The notes under the pieces are model-generated. The model did no database searches. It was not told the origin of the DNA and saw only the letters and a program-made list of their open reading frames with translations. From positions 1-10,015 of the forward strand of contig JAEDGE010000068.1 in assembly GCA_016297675.1 (NCBI GenBank): 10,015 nucleotides of DNA, given 5' to 3'. Made by a program: the position numbers and the translations under genes. Source of the stretch: Oscillospiraceae bacterium (lineage in GTDB: Bacteria; Bacillota; Clostridia; Oscillospirales; Ruminococcaceae). This document shows, one piece after another, positions 1 through 6,524 of the stretch (its first letter is position 1; the number at the start of each line of letters is the position of its first letter).

Positions 1-974
1 CCTCGTCCGCCAAATGGCATTTCTTCTGTATCACTTGTTGCAATTTCACCCGTTGTTGTAATATGCAGTTCGCCGCCGTCTACCCAGCAGTCTGTCTCCG
101 CCTGCACACCGTCTCCTTCTGCGGCAACCGTAACCGTCCCGCCGCTGACTACAATCCAGCCCCGTTCTGCATCCTCTGCCTCGGTTGCCTTCAAGCCGTC
201 ATTTCCGGCTGTTACGGTAATCTCTCCGCCGCAAATACCAATGCTATCTTTTCCTTTGATTCCATTGTTCGCTGCATTGACTTGAATCGTACCGCTTGTT
301 ATTTTCAAATCATCCCGACAAACGATGCCATTTGCTGCTACACCGTTGACAAGCAGTGTCCCAGTACCGTTAATCGTCAGTTTATCTTCTGTATAGATGG
401 CTGCCGGTTCTTCGGCAGAAGCCGCAGCAGTTCCGTCAGAAACCGTATTCTCTGTTCCTGCTGCCAAGGAAAGAATGGTACGCTTTTCATTCTCACAGAG
501 AATCGCAGCCCCGTTCGGATTTGTAATCGAAACGCCGTCCAGATACAGCTTTACTTTTTCACTACCAGTCACACGCAGCTGTCCGTTTTCCCATGTGCCG
601 GAAATCCGGTATGTGCCACCCTTTTGGATGGTCACCAGATTGTCCGCCACCTGTACGGCATCAGAACTGCCGGTAATCTCTGCGGTACTGCCGCTCAATT
701 GAATTTCTGCATCGAAAGTATCATAAGTACTGGTATAATCGTCTTCGTCATAATCGACTCGCTGTTCTGTATTGGTAAGCGGCATAGCTGTTACACTACT
801 GGTTTCTTCTGTCACAATTGTTTCATTTTCCTGTTCTGGTGTTGCAGTCGTTGTGCCGGTAACCGTCGTTTGTGCTGTACTGGATGCCGCACTCTCTGTG
901 CATCCGCTGCAAAGTAAAACAGCTGCCACTGCCATTGTCATTGCCCATGCTCGGTTCTGTTCCTTGCTGATCAT
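1..974 (-). CDS. Cthe_2159-type carbohydrate-binding lipoprotein (3' end outside window)
   Basis: Reading the minus strand from the ATG at 974 gives an uninterrupted frame of about 324 codons that leaves the window at base 1, so the C-terminus is missing. The start is chosen because AAAGGAAGA lies 7 bases upstream. The N-terminus has a charged stretch, a hydrophobic core at residues 11-21 and LLCSGC, so Cys25 is a plausible lipidation site (signal peptidase II), although Cys at -3 is unusual. A Thr/Ser/Glu-rich linker (about 26-70) and an acidic patch (DYDEDD, 74-79) follow. From about residue 88 there are repeated short beta-strand/Gly/Asn patterns (ITGSSDAVQV, LTINGTGTLLVNG, ITVTAGNDGLKA) resembling the right-handed beta-helix Cthe_2159 family, which binds acidic polysaccharide or cellulose with calcium. 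I infer an extracellular, membrane-anchored glycan-binding protein. The family call is from pattern recognition. The substrate is unknown. Confidence 0.75.
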   Translation of the reverse strand, partial: MISKEQNRAWAMTMAVAAVLLCSGCTESAASSTAQTTVTGTTTATPEQENETIVTEETSSVTAMPLTNTEQRVDYDEDDYTSTYDTFDAEIQLSGSTAEITGSSDAVQVADNLVTIQKGGTYRISGTWENGQLRVTGSEKVKLYLDGVSITNPNGAAILCENEKRTILSLAAGTENTVSDGTAAASAEEPAAIYTEDKLTINGTGTLLVNGVAANGIVCRDDLKITSGTIQVNAANNGIKGKDSIGICGGEITVTAGNDGLKATEAEDAERGWIVVSGGTVTVAAEGDGVQAETDCWVDGGELHITTTGEIATSDTEEMPFGGR

Positions 975-1014
975 ATGTTATCTTCCTTTCTGTTGGAGAA
1001 GGGGGTGTTTGTTT

Positions 1015-1036
1015 CTATGGTTTTATTTTCCCATAG
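1015..1036. repeat. Inverted repeat upstream of the lipoprotein gene
   Basis: CTATGG and CCATAG form a perfect 6-bp inverted repeat with a 10-base AT-rich spacer. It lies about 40 bases upstream of the lipoprotein start at 974. The spacing of about one and a half helical turns would suit a dimeric regulator, but a 6-bp repeat can arise by chance. I could not identify a convincing sigma-A promoter for the lipoprotein gene in the surrounding sequence. Confidence 0.2.
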
Positions 1037-1234
1037 GTTTATGGAAATTGCGTGAAAACTTTCCGTAAAATCACTGAAAGTCGAGTGGTGATCTTTTCAT
1101 TTGATGCTGTATATCAAAAAGATCTCTGCCACAAAGCATACGGAAAAAGCAGCGTTTTTTTCTTAATAGGTGTCTCGCAAGTCCATTTTATCCACCATTC
1201 AGCAGATGAAAAATCGGAAAAACATCATATTTGC

Positions 1235-1263
1235 TTGCATTTTCCCCTCCAGTATGGTATACT
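1235..1263 (+). promoter_or_regulatory. Sigma-A promoter of the ABC-F gene
   Basis: TTGCAT (1235-1240) and TATACT (1258-1263) are separated by exactly 17 bases, matching the vegetative consensus TTGACA/TATAAT at 9 of 12 positions. Transcription would start near 1270, leaving a leader of about 30 bases that contains AAAGGAG at 1288-1294. Confidence 0.7.
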
Positions 1264-1299
1264 ATTCGTATTGATTTTGTAAATTTGAAAGGAGCTTAC

Positions 1300-2901
1300 A
1301 TGATTACTGTATCCAATGTCAGCCTCCAATTCGGCGGCGACACCCTCTTCAAAAATGTCAATCTGCAATTCAACGCCGGAAACTGCTATGGTGTCATCGG
1401 TGCAAATGGTGCTGGAAAATCTACTTTTCTCAAAATTCTATGCGGTACGCTACAGCCCACCACCGGCGAAGTCACCATCCCGAAAGAGCTCCGCATGAGC
1501 GTCCTCAAACAGGATCACTTTGCTTACGATGCCTATACGGTTCTGGATACCGTCATCATGGGCAATGAACGGCTCTATGCCATCATGCAGGAGAAGGATG
1601 CCCTCTATGCAAAACCGGACTTTTCAGAAGAAGACGGCAACCATGCCGCAGAACTGGAAGCAGAATTTGCAGAGCTGAACGGCTGGGAAGCAGAGTCCGA
1701 TGTTTCCAAACTGCTGCAAGGTCTGGGATTATCAGAAGACCTCCTCTATCAGACCATGGGAGAACTCTCTGGTAATGAGAAAGTGAAGATCCTGCTTGCA
1801 CAGGCACTCTTCGGCAATCCGGATATCATCCTCATGGATGAGCCGACCAACCATCTGGATATTGATGCCATCACATGGCTGGAAGACTTCCTGTCCGAAT
1901 ATTTCGGTACAGTGATCGTTGTCTCCCATGACCGGCATTTCCTGAACAATGTCTGTACCCATATCGTGGATATCGACTATACACAAATCAAAATGTATGT
2001 CGGCAACTATGAATTCTGGTATGAATCGAGCCAGATGATGCAGCGGATGATTCGACAGCAAAACAAGAAAACGGAAGAAAAAATCAAAGAACTCAAAACC
2101 TTTATCGAACGATTCTCCGCCAACAAATCCAAATCCCGTCAGGCAACTTCCAGACGAAAGCTGCTGGAAAATCTCTCCGTAGAACAGCTGCCTGCCTCCA
2201 GCAGACGCTATCCGTTTATCGGCTTTGACATGGAACGGGAGCTGGGAAAAGAAGTGCTGCAAGTCAGCGGCATTTCCAAAACTGTGGACGGTGTGAAGCT
2301 GCTGAACAATGTCAGCTTTACCCTCAGCCGTACGGATAAAGTCGCTCTCATCGGCGAAAGCGAACAGGCAATTACCATGCTATTCAAAATCCTGATGGAA
2401 GAAGAGCAGCCAGATGAAGGCACATTCAAATGGGGCGTTTCCACCTCTACCTCCTATTTTCCGGTGGACAACTCCGCCTACTTCAATGACTGTCCGCTTT
2501 CCATTCTGGACTGGATTCGACAATACTCCAAAACAGACGAAACCGAAACCTATTTGCGTGGGTTCCTCGGCAGAATGCTGTTCTCCGGCGATGACATCTA
2601 TAAGCCCGTCAATGTCCTCTCCGGCGGCGAAAAAGTACGCTGCATGTTCTCTCGTATGATGCTGTACCATTCCAATGTTCTGCTCTTAGACCGCCCCACC
2701 AACCACTTGGATCTGGAAAGCATTACCGCTGTGAACAATGGTTTAACTGCATTCAAGGGTGTCGTGATTCTTTCCTCTCACGACCATGAAATTTTGCAGA
2801 CGGTTGCAAACCGGATCATTGAAATCACACCGGATGGCTGCCTTGACCGGCAGGGAACGTACGAAGAATTCCTTGCTTGGAAAAAGGAAAATCAAAAATA
2901 A
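1300..2901 (+). CDS. ABC-F family ATPase (YbiT/YkpA-like) with a degenerate second ATP site
   Basis: Soluble protein of 533 residues with two ABC domains in one chain and no membrane segment, as in ABC-F proteins that bind the ribosomal E site and assist translation or confer antibiotic resistance. ATG1300 is chosen because AAAGGAG lies 5 bases upstream. The longer frame from 1231 would start upstream of the promoter -10. Domain 1 has an intact Walker A (GANGAGKST, 34-42), Q71, Walker B with catalytic glutamate (MDEPTNHLD, E181) and the H-switch (SHDRH, H210), but its signature reads LSGNEK (156-161). A basic, probably helical linker (about 245-295) is the expected tRNA-interacting segment. 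Domain 2 keeps its signature (LSGGEK, 440-445) and H494. Its Walker A is GESEQAITM (352-360), so Lys is replaced by Ile358. The Q-loop Gln is absent (YFPVD), and Walker B reads LDRPTNHLD, with Arg465 in place of the catalytic Glu. putP follows 87 bases downstream. YbiT/YkpA-type membership is my best guess; a housekeeping role is more likely than resistance. Confidence 0.92.
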   Translation: MITVSNVSLQFGGDTLFKNVNLQFNAGNCYGVIGANGAGKSTFLKILCGTLQPTTGEVTIPKELRMSVLKQDHFAYDAYTVLDTVIMGNERLYAIMQEKDALYAKPDFSEEDGNHAAELEAEFAELNGWEAESDVSKLLQGLGLSEDLLYQTMGELSGNEKVKILLAQALFGNPDIILMDEPTNHLDIDAITWLEDFLSEYFGTVIVVSHDRHFLNNVCTHIVDIDYTQIKMYVGNYEFWYESSQMMQRMIRQQNKKTEEKIKELKTFIERFSANKSKSRQATSRRKLLENLSVEQLPASSRRYPFIGFDMERELGKEVLQVSGISKTVDGVKLLNNVSFTLSRTDKVALIGESEQAITMLFKILMEEEQPDEGTFKWGVSTSTSYFPVDNSAYFNDCPLSILDWIRQYSKTDETETYLRGFLGRMLFSGDDIYKPVNVLSGGEKVRCMFSRMMLYHSNVLLLDRPTNHLDLESITAVNNGLTAFKGVVILSSHDHEILQTVANRIIEITPDGCLDRQGTYEEFLAWKKENQK

Positions 2902-2922
2902 TGATACCTTCGCAAAAATCGA

Positions 2923-2959
2923 CAGACATCAGCAGCATTTCTGGCTGCTGTACTGTCTG
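2923..2959 (+). other. Stem-loop between abcF and putP
   Basis: CAGACA (2923-2928) pairs with TGTCTG (2954-2959), and CAGCAGC (2930-2936) pairs with GCTGCTG (2944-2950). This gives two stacked stems of 6 and 7 bp around a small internal loop, capped by a 7-base loop. No T-run follows on the plus strand, so it is not a standard intrinsic terminator. A run of five T follows on the minus strand, but no minus-strand gene needs it. It may affect expression or stability between the abcF and putP parts of a joint transcript. Confidence 0.45.
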
Positions 2960-2988
2960 AAAACGGAAAAATAAAGGAGAATCCACCC

Positions 2989-4533
2989 ATGAAATCAAAC
3001 CTTATTTGTATGCTGATTACCATTGTTGCCTATCTACTATTGATGATTATCGTTGGAATTGTCTGTTCCCGTAAAAACAAAGATGTCGGCGATTTCTATC
3101 TTGGCGGTCGCAAACTCGGTCCAATCGTTACAGCGATGAGTGCGGAAGCCTCCGATATGAGCAGCTGGCTGCTCATGGGGCTGCCCGGCGTTGCCTATCT
3201 GAGCGGTGTAGCAGATGCCGGATGGACTGCCATTGGACTTGCCATTGGTACATACATCAACTGGCTAATTGTTGCAAAGCGGCTTCGTACCTACTCCAAC
3301 CGCTGCAACAATTCCATTACGATTCCGGATTTCTTTTCCAACCGGTATCGGGATGATAAACATTTCCTGATGGGAATTGCCGCTGTCATCATTTTGATTT
3401 TCTTCATCCCCTATACAGCTTCTGGCTTTGCAGCCTGCGGAAAACTGTTCCAATCTCTGTTTCATATAGATTATCACGTTGCTATGATTCTAAGTGCAAT
3501 TATTATTATTTCCTATACCAGTATCGGTGGATTTCTGGCAGCCAGCACAACCGACTTGCTGCAAAGTATTGTTATGACCATTGCATTGGTGATTCTGGTT
3601 TGCTTTGGTGTCAGCACCGCCGGTGGATTTGGAGCAGTCATCGACAATGCAAAATCGCTTGCCGGCTATCTCTCCTTGACTCATTTACATGATGCCACAA
3701 CCGGTGGGGCTACGGATTACAGTTTTCTGACCATCATTTCTACAATGGCATGGGGCTTAGGCTACTTTGGTATGCCGCATATTCTGCTCCGCTTTATGGC
3801 AATTAAGGACAGCCGGAAAATCAAAACCTCCAGAAGAATCGCTTCTGTTTGGGTGGTCATTTCTATGGGCATTGCGATTTTGATCGGTCTGATCGGCAAC
3901 ACCCTCTCTGCAAATGGCAGCATTGCTGCCTTGAATGGCAGTTCCGAAGCAGAAACCATCGTGATGCAAATTGCAACTTTGCTGAGCGAACACGGTGTTC
4001 TTGCGGCACTGTTTGCCGGTTTGATTTTTGCTGGTATCCTTGCCTGCACCATGTCCACCTCTGATTCCCAGCTGTTAGCGGCATCTTCCAGCCTGTCCGA
4101 AAATCTGCTGCACGGCGTATTCAAAATCAAGCTAACCCAAAAAGGTTCTATGATTTCTGCACGTTTGGTATTATTGGTCATTGCAGCCCTTTCCATCCTC
4201 ATCGCATGGAATCCCGACAGCTCTGTTTTTCAGATTGTATCATTTGCGTGGGCTGGTTTCGGGGCAACCTTTGGACCCGTTATGCTGTGTGCGCTCTTCT
4301 GGAAACGTTCCAACAAATGGGGTGCCTTGGCTGGCATGATTGCCGGCGGCGTGACCGTTTTCGTCTGGAAGTTCCTGATTCGACCGCTGGGTGGTGCATG
4401 GGATTTGTATGAGCTGCTGCCTGCCTTCTTAGTAGGACTGCTTTGCATCATCGTGGTATCGCTGCTGACAAAAGCACCGGAAAAAGAAATGGTAGAAGAA
4501 TTTGAAGCCGTACAGGCGGAATGCAAACAGTAA
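2989..4533 (+). CDS. putP: Sodium/proline symporter
   Basis: Integral membrane protein of 514 residues in the sodium:solute symporter (SSS) family, the usual size for PutP. It would take up L-proline with Na+ across the cytoplasmic membrane, as nutrient or osmoprotectant. The start has AAAGGAG at 2973-2979. The first helix (about 7-26) is followed by DFYLGGRKLGP (35-45), typical of the family. SAEASDMSSWLLMGLPG (51-67) matches the PutP Na+/proline-binding helix, with Asp56, Met57 and Ser58 aligning with the D55-M56-S57 region of E. coli PutP. Ser356-Thr357 in MSTSDSQLL align with the second Na+-binding pair. IGGFLAASTTDLLQ (179-192) is another family signature. About 12-13 membrane helices are visible, ending in a short acidic cytoplasmic tail (about 496-514). 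No proline dehydrogenase gene is nearby, so a catabolic operon is not supported. It may be cotranscribed with abcF, since I see no separate promoter. Specificity for proline is inferred from similarity. Confidence 0.93.
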   Translation: MKSNLICMLITIVAYLLLMIIVGIVCSRKNKDVGDFYLGGRKLGPIVTAMSAEASDMSSWLLMGLPGVAYLSGVADAGWTAIGLAIGTYINWLIVAKRLRTYSNRCNNSITIPDFFSNRYRDDKHFLMGIAAVIILIFFIPYTASGFAACGKLFQSLFHIDYHVAMILSAIIIISYTSIGGFLAASTTDLLQSIVMTIALVILVCFGVSTAGGFGAVIDNAKSLAGYLSLTHLHDATTGGATDYSFLTIISTMAWGLGYFGMPHILLRFMAIKDSRKIKTSRRIASVWVVISMGIAILIGLIGNTLSANGSIAALNGSSEAETIVMQIATLLSEHGVLAALFAGLIFAGILACTMSTSDSQLLAASSSLSENLLHGVFKIKLTQKGSMISARLVLLVIAALSILIAWNPDSSVFQIVSFAWAGFGATFGPVMLCALFWKRSNKWGALAGMIAGGVTVFVWKFLIRPLGGAWDLYELLPAFLVGLLCIIVVSLLTKAPEKEMVEEFEAVQAECKQ

Positions 4534-4557
4534 CACACTTTCTCTTTTGAAAAATTA

Positions 4558-4579
4558 CTGTCGGCTATTTTTTCGACGG
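4558..4579 (+). terminator. Weak possible terminator after putP
   Basis: CTGTCG (4558-4563) and CGACGG (4574-4579) can form a 6-bp stem with one G-T wobble. The six T lie in the 10-base loop rather than after the stem, and the following sequence (TCTATCG) is a poor U-tract. The position just after the putP stop is suitable, but the structure is weak. Confidence 0.3.
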
Positions 4580-4644
4580 TCTATCGTGTTCTTTGTGCAA
4601 ATAGAACAAATCCAGCCAGTTTGTCAAAAAAACGATTTTATATA

Positions 4645-4673
4645 TTGACAGATTTCGCAGGATGTGCTATACT
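4645..4673 (+). promoter_or_regulatory. Near-consensus sigma-A promoter of the BFD-like gene
   Basis: A perfect TTGACA (4645-4650), a 17-base spacer and TATACT (4668-4673), with TGC directly before the -10 (extended -10). It is the strongest promoter in the window by consensus match. The start site is expected near 4680, giving a short leader with AAGGAG at 4688-4693. TGTCAA at 4622-4627 forms an inverted repeat with the -35 hexamer, a possible operator arm. Confidence 0.82.
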
Positions 4674-4703
4674 GTAGAAAACCAACAAAGGAGATGAATC
4701 CAC

Positions 4704-4898
4704 ATGGAAAACTACGAAGTTTGTCATTGCATGGGGGTTTCTTACCTCGACATTGAAAAGGCGATGCACGAAAAGCAAAGCTTTTCTGACGTAGAAGACA
4801 CCTTCAAGAGCGTACAGGAAGTGACCCACTGCTCCACTGGATGCGGCGGATGTCATGACAAAGTACTGGACATTATTTCTGAACTGATGAGCAAGTAA
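4704..4898 (+). CDS. Small BFD-like [2Fe-2S]-binding protein
   Basis: Protein of 64 residues with ATG 10 bases after AAGGAG. It has the bacterioferritin-associated ferredoxin (BFD, Fer2_BFD) pattern: C7-x-C9 near the N-terminus and THCSTGCGGCHD (41-52) near the C-terminus, with C47-x2-C50 as the expected second cysteine pair. The middle (14-40) is probably helical. C43 is a fifth cysteine beyond the usual four. Members of this family bind one [2Fe-2S] cluster and act in iron release from bacterioferritin or as domains of redox enzymes. No bacterioferritin or reductase gene is nearby, so its partner cannot be read from context. It is a single-gene unit, with its own strong promoter and a strong terminator 16 bases after the stop. 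The gap between the two cysteine pairs is somewhat longer than in classical Bfd, so it is BFD-like rather than a proven Bfd. Confidence 0.82.
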   Translation: MENYEVCHCMGVSYLDIEKAMHEKQSFSDVEDTFKSVQEVTHCSTGCGGCHDKVLDIISELMSK

Positions 4899-4913
4899 GC
4901 GTCTTACATGCAG

Positions 4914-4957
4914 AAAAACCGCTGCCGGCTGTCTTGAAACGGTCGGTGGCGGTTTTT
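4914..4957 (+). terminator. Intrinsic terminator of the BFD-like gene (possibly bidirectional)
   Basis: A 19-bp arm-to-arm stem with several G-T wobbles (AAAAACCGC at 4914-4922 pairs with GCGGTTTTT at 4949-4957) and a 6-base loop (4933-4938), ending in five T and then ATTT. The A-run on the other side provides a T-run on the minus strand, so it may also back up termination of the convergent aminotransferase gene. Confidence 0.85.
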
Positions 4958-4964
4958 ATTTGGC

Positions 4965-5001
4965 AAAAAATCCGCCTGCACACATCGCAGACGGATTTTT
5001 T
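4965..5001 (-). terminator. Intrinsic terminator of the aminotransferase gene
   Basis: AAAAAATCCG (4965-4974) pairs with CGGATTTTTT (4992-5001), and CTGC (4976-4979) with GCAG (4987-4990), around a 7-base loop. The single plus-strand C-A mismatch becomes a G-U pair in minus-strand RNA, and six T follow the stem in that direction. It therefore fits the convergent aminotransferase gene, whose stop codon is 24 bases away. Confidence 0.82.
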
Positions 5002-5025
5002 GTATCCATATTTTCAATTCTATTT

Positions 5026-6300
5026 TTATTCTGCCAACAGCTTTTCTGCGGCTGCCAGCTTGGCACTGCATACGAAAACATCCATTGCCTTTTGCAGTTC
5101 TGCTTCGGTCGGGAAGGTCGGAGAAATCCGAATGTTTTCATCCTCGGGATCGACCCCATATGGGAACGATGCCCCTGCACCTGTTAATACCACACCAGCT
5201 TCTTTACAAAGCTGTACAATCCGCTTTGCACATCCCTTCTGATTGAAAGAAATGAAATAGCCGCCCTGCGGATTCGACCAGCTTGCAATGCCCAGATCGC
5301 TCAGTTCTTTTTCCAGTGTATTCACGACAATGGCAAACTTCGGTGCAATCAGTTCCTTATGCTTCTTCATGTGTTCCACCAGATTCTCAAATTTGCCGTC
5401 AAAGAACCGCAAATGCCGCAGCTGGTTCATCTTGTCAAAGCCAATTGTAGCAAAGCCAAGGGACTTTTTCAGGCTTGCAATGTTCTTTTCGCTGGCTGCC
5501 ATGACTGCAACACCGCTGCCCGGGAAAGTAATCTTAGAAGTCGATGCAAACAGATAGCAAATATCTTCGTTGCCAACTTTCTTTGCTTCTTCGAGCAGAT
5601 TTGCCTGTACCGGTGGATTGTCAACCAGATGATGCACACAATATGCATTGTCCCAGAAAATCCGAAAATCCGCAGCCTTCGGCTTCAGTGCTGCAAACCG
5701 CTTTACCACTTCATCACTGTATACGACGCCACCCGGATTGGAATACATCGGTACACACCAAATGCCTTTAATGCTGTCATCCTCTGCAACCAACTTTTCT
5801 ACCAGATCCATATCTGGTCCATCTTCGTGCATTGGGATGTTGATCAGCTCCATGCCAAAGAACTGTGTCACTGCAAAATGCCGGTCATAGCCCGGTACCG
5901 GACACAGGAATTTCACTTTATCCAGCTTTCCCCACGGTGTGCCGCCGAGTACCCCATTGGTCATGGCAACTGACATCACCCAATACATAATATTCAGACT
6001 GGAGTTGCCATATACAATCAGTTCTTCCGGCTTTACACCCAGCATTGGTGCGAAGAACCGCTTTGCCTCCGGCAGTCCATCCAATACGCCATAGTTCCGG
6101 CAGTCCAGACCGTTTTCTGCCCGATAGTCATCTGGCTTCAGGCAATCCATCATGCCCATACTCAACTCCAGTTGTGCTGCTGCCGGCTTGCCTCTGGACA
6201 TATCCAGCTTCAGATTCTCTGCCTGAAACTGCTCATATGCCTTCTGACACTCTGCTTGAAATGCCTTCAGTTCCTCTCGATTCTTTTCCTGTAATCTCAT
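5026..6300 (-). CDS. PLP-dependent class I aminotransferase, AspT/MocR-like (probable aspartate aminotransferase)
   Basis: Cytoplasmic enzyme of 424 residues, fold type I PLP enzyme. It would move an amino group between an amino acid, probably aspartate or a related substrate, and 2-oxoglutarate. LDMSRGKP at 32-39 is the hallmark of the Aminotran_MocR branch that includes Corynebacterium glutamicum AspT. PLP-site residues are recognisable: PVPGYDRH (134-141) with Tyr138, YSNPGG (186-191) with Asn188, FWDNAY (215-220) with Asp217 and Tyr220, the Schiff-base lysine Lys256 in STSKITFPGSG, and Arg391 in NIRISPTFP for the substrate alpha-carboxylate. The length is normal for the branch and nothing is missing. 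ATG6300 is chosen because an in-frame stop lies 33 bases upstream and because family similarity is full length. Its best Shine-Dalgarno sequence is unusually far away (see leader entry). It is convergent with the BFD-like gene and monocistronic. The true substrate could be another amino acid. Confidence 0.9.
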   Translation of the reverse strand: MRLQEKNREELKAFQAECQKAYEQFQAENLKLDMSRGKPAAAQLELSMGMMDCLKPDDYRAENGLDCRNYGVLDGLPEAKRFFAPMLGVKPEELIVYGNSSLNIMYWVMSVAMTNGVLGGTPWGKLDKVKFLCPVPGYDRHFAVTQFFGMELINIPMHEDGPDMDLVEKLVAEDDSIKGIWCVPMYSNPGGVVYSDEVVKRFAALKPKAADFRIFWDNAYCVHHLVDNPPVQANLLEEAKKVGNEDICYLFASTSKITFPGSGVAVMAASEKNIASLKKSLGFATIGFDKMNQLRHLRFFDGKFENLVEHMKKHKELIAPKFAIVVNTLEKELSDLGIASWSNPQGGYFISFNQKGCAKRIVQLCKEAGVVLTGAGASFPYGVDPEDENIRISPTFPTEAELQKAMDVFVCSAKLAAAEKLLAE

Positions 6301-6390
6301 TGTTTGCGTGTGAATTTCCCCTTGGAAATTCTACTCCTTTCTGCAATCTTCCCTACGCACAATTTCTGTCGAATCATGCGATTTTCGTAC
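6301..6390 (-). promoter_or_regulatory. Structured leader with distant Shine-Dalgarno before the aminotransferase
   Basis: The predicted leader is about 90 bases. On the minus strand a good Shine-Dalgarno sequence (AAAGGAG, about 6334-6340) ends 33 bases before the ATG at 6300, too far for normal use. Between them is a perfect 8-bp inverted repeat, GAATTTCC at 6312-6319 and GGAAATTC at 6324-6331, with a 4-base loop. Folding would shorten the effective spacing to about 13 bases. The loop sequence on the mRNA also contributes AAGGGG, a weaker alternative site 17 bases from the ATG. Confidence 0.5.
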
Positions 6391-6396
6391 TGCTCT

Positions 6397-6425
6397 ATTA
6401 TAGCATATCTTTCACTGGCTTGCAA
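6397..6425 (-). promoter_or_regulatory. Sigma-A promoter of the aminotransferase gene
   Basis: On the minus strand, TTGCAA (6420-6425), a 17-base spacer and a perfect TATAAT (6397-6402) preceded by TGC (extended -10). Transcription would begin near 6390, after the terminator of the upstream ROK gene, so the aminotransferase is an independent unit. Confidence 0.85.
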
Positions 6426-6452
6426 GTGTTCGTGAGGAAAAAACAAAAATTT

Positions 6453-6504
6453 AAAAAAAGAGAAAACAGCTGCCATTTTTCCCTTATGGTTCTGCTGCTT
6501 TCTC
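6453..6504 (-). terminator. Intrinsic terminator of the ROK-like gene
   Basis: In minus-strand RNA an 11-bp stem (arms at 6494-6504 and 6460-6470, one G-U pair) encloses a second CCAT/ATGG pairing, and seven T follow directly (6453-6459). It lies 20 bases after the stop codon at 6525 and upstream of the aminotransferase promoter. Confidence 0.88.
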
Positions 6505-6524
6505 TCTCTTCCGATTTGATTTTT

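Larger units (their letters stand above)
975..1299. other. Divergent intergenic region, no gene seen
   Basis: About 325 bases separate the divergently transcribed lipoprotein and ABC-F genes. They contain the lipoprotein ribosome binding site (981-989), the inverted repeat at 1015-1036, and the ABC-F promoter and ribosome binding site at the right end. A 76-codon plus-strand open frame starting at 1052 runs through the ABC-F promoter, has no convincing ribosome binding site and resembles no family I know, so I do not call it. I see no RNA gene. Confidence 0.6.

Noticed and set aside
63..917. A 284-codon plus-strand open frame with many Cys, Ser and Arg
   Set aside because: It lies wholly antisense to the lipoprotein frame, which has a signal peptide, a lipobox and a good ribosome binding site. 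This frame has no ribosome binding site and low-complexity composition typical of a shadow frame.
1052..1282. A 76-codon plus-strand open frame in the divergent intergenic region
   Set aside because: It overlaps the ABC-F promoter and part of its leader, has no convincing ribosome binding site and no recognisable family features.
2957..2972. A catabolite-responsive-element-like sequence (TGAAAACGG...) before putP
   Set aside because: At least two conserved positions of the usual cre consensus are wrong and the right half is only A-rich, so it is probably chance.
3762..4202. A 146-codon minus-strand frame inside putP
   Set aside because: It is antisense to conserved PutP coding sequence, without its own promoter or ribosome binding site, and resembles no family I know.
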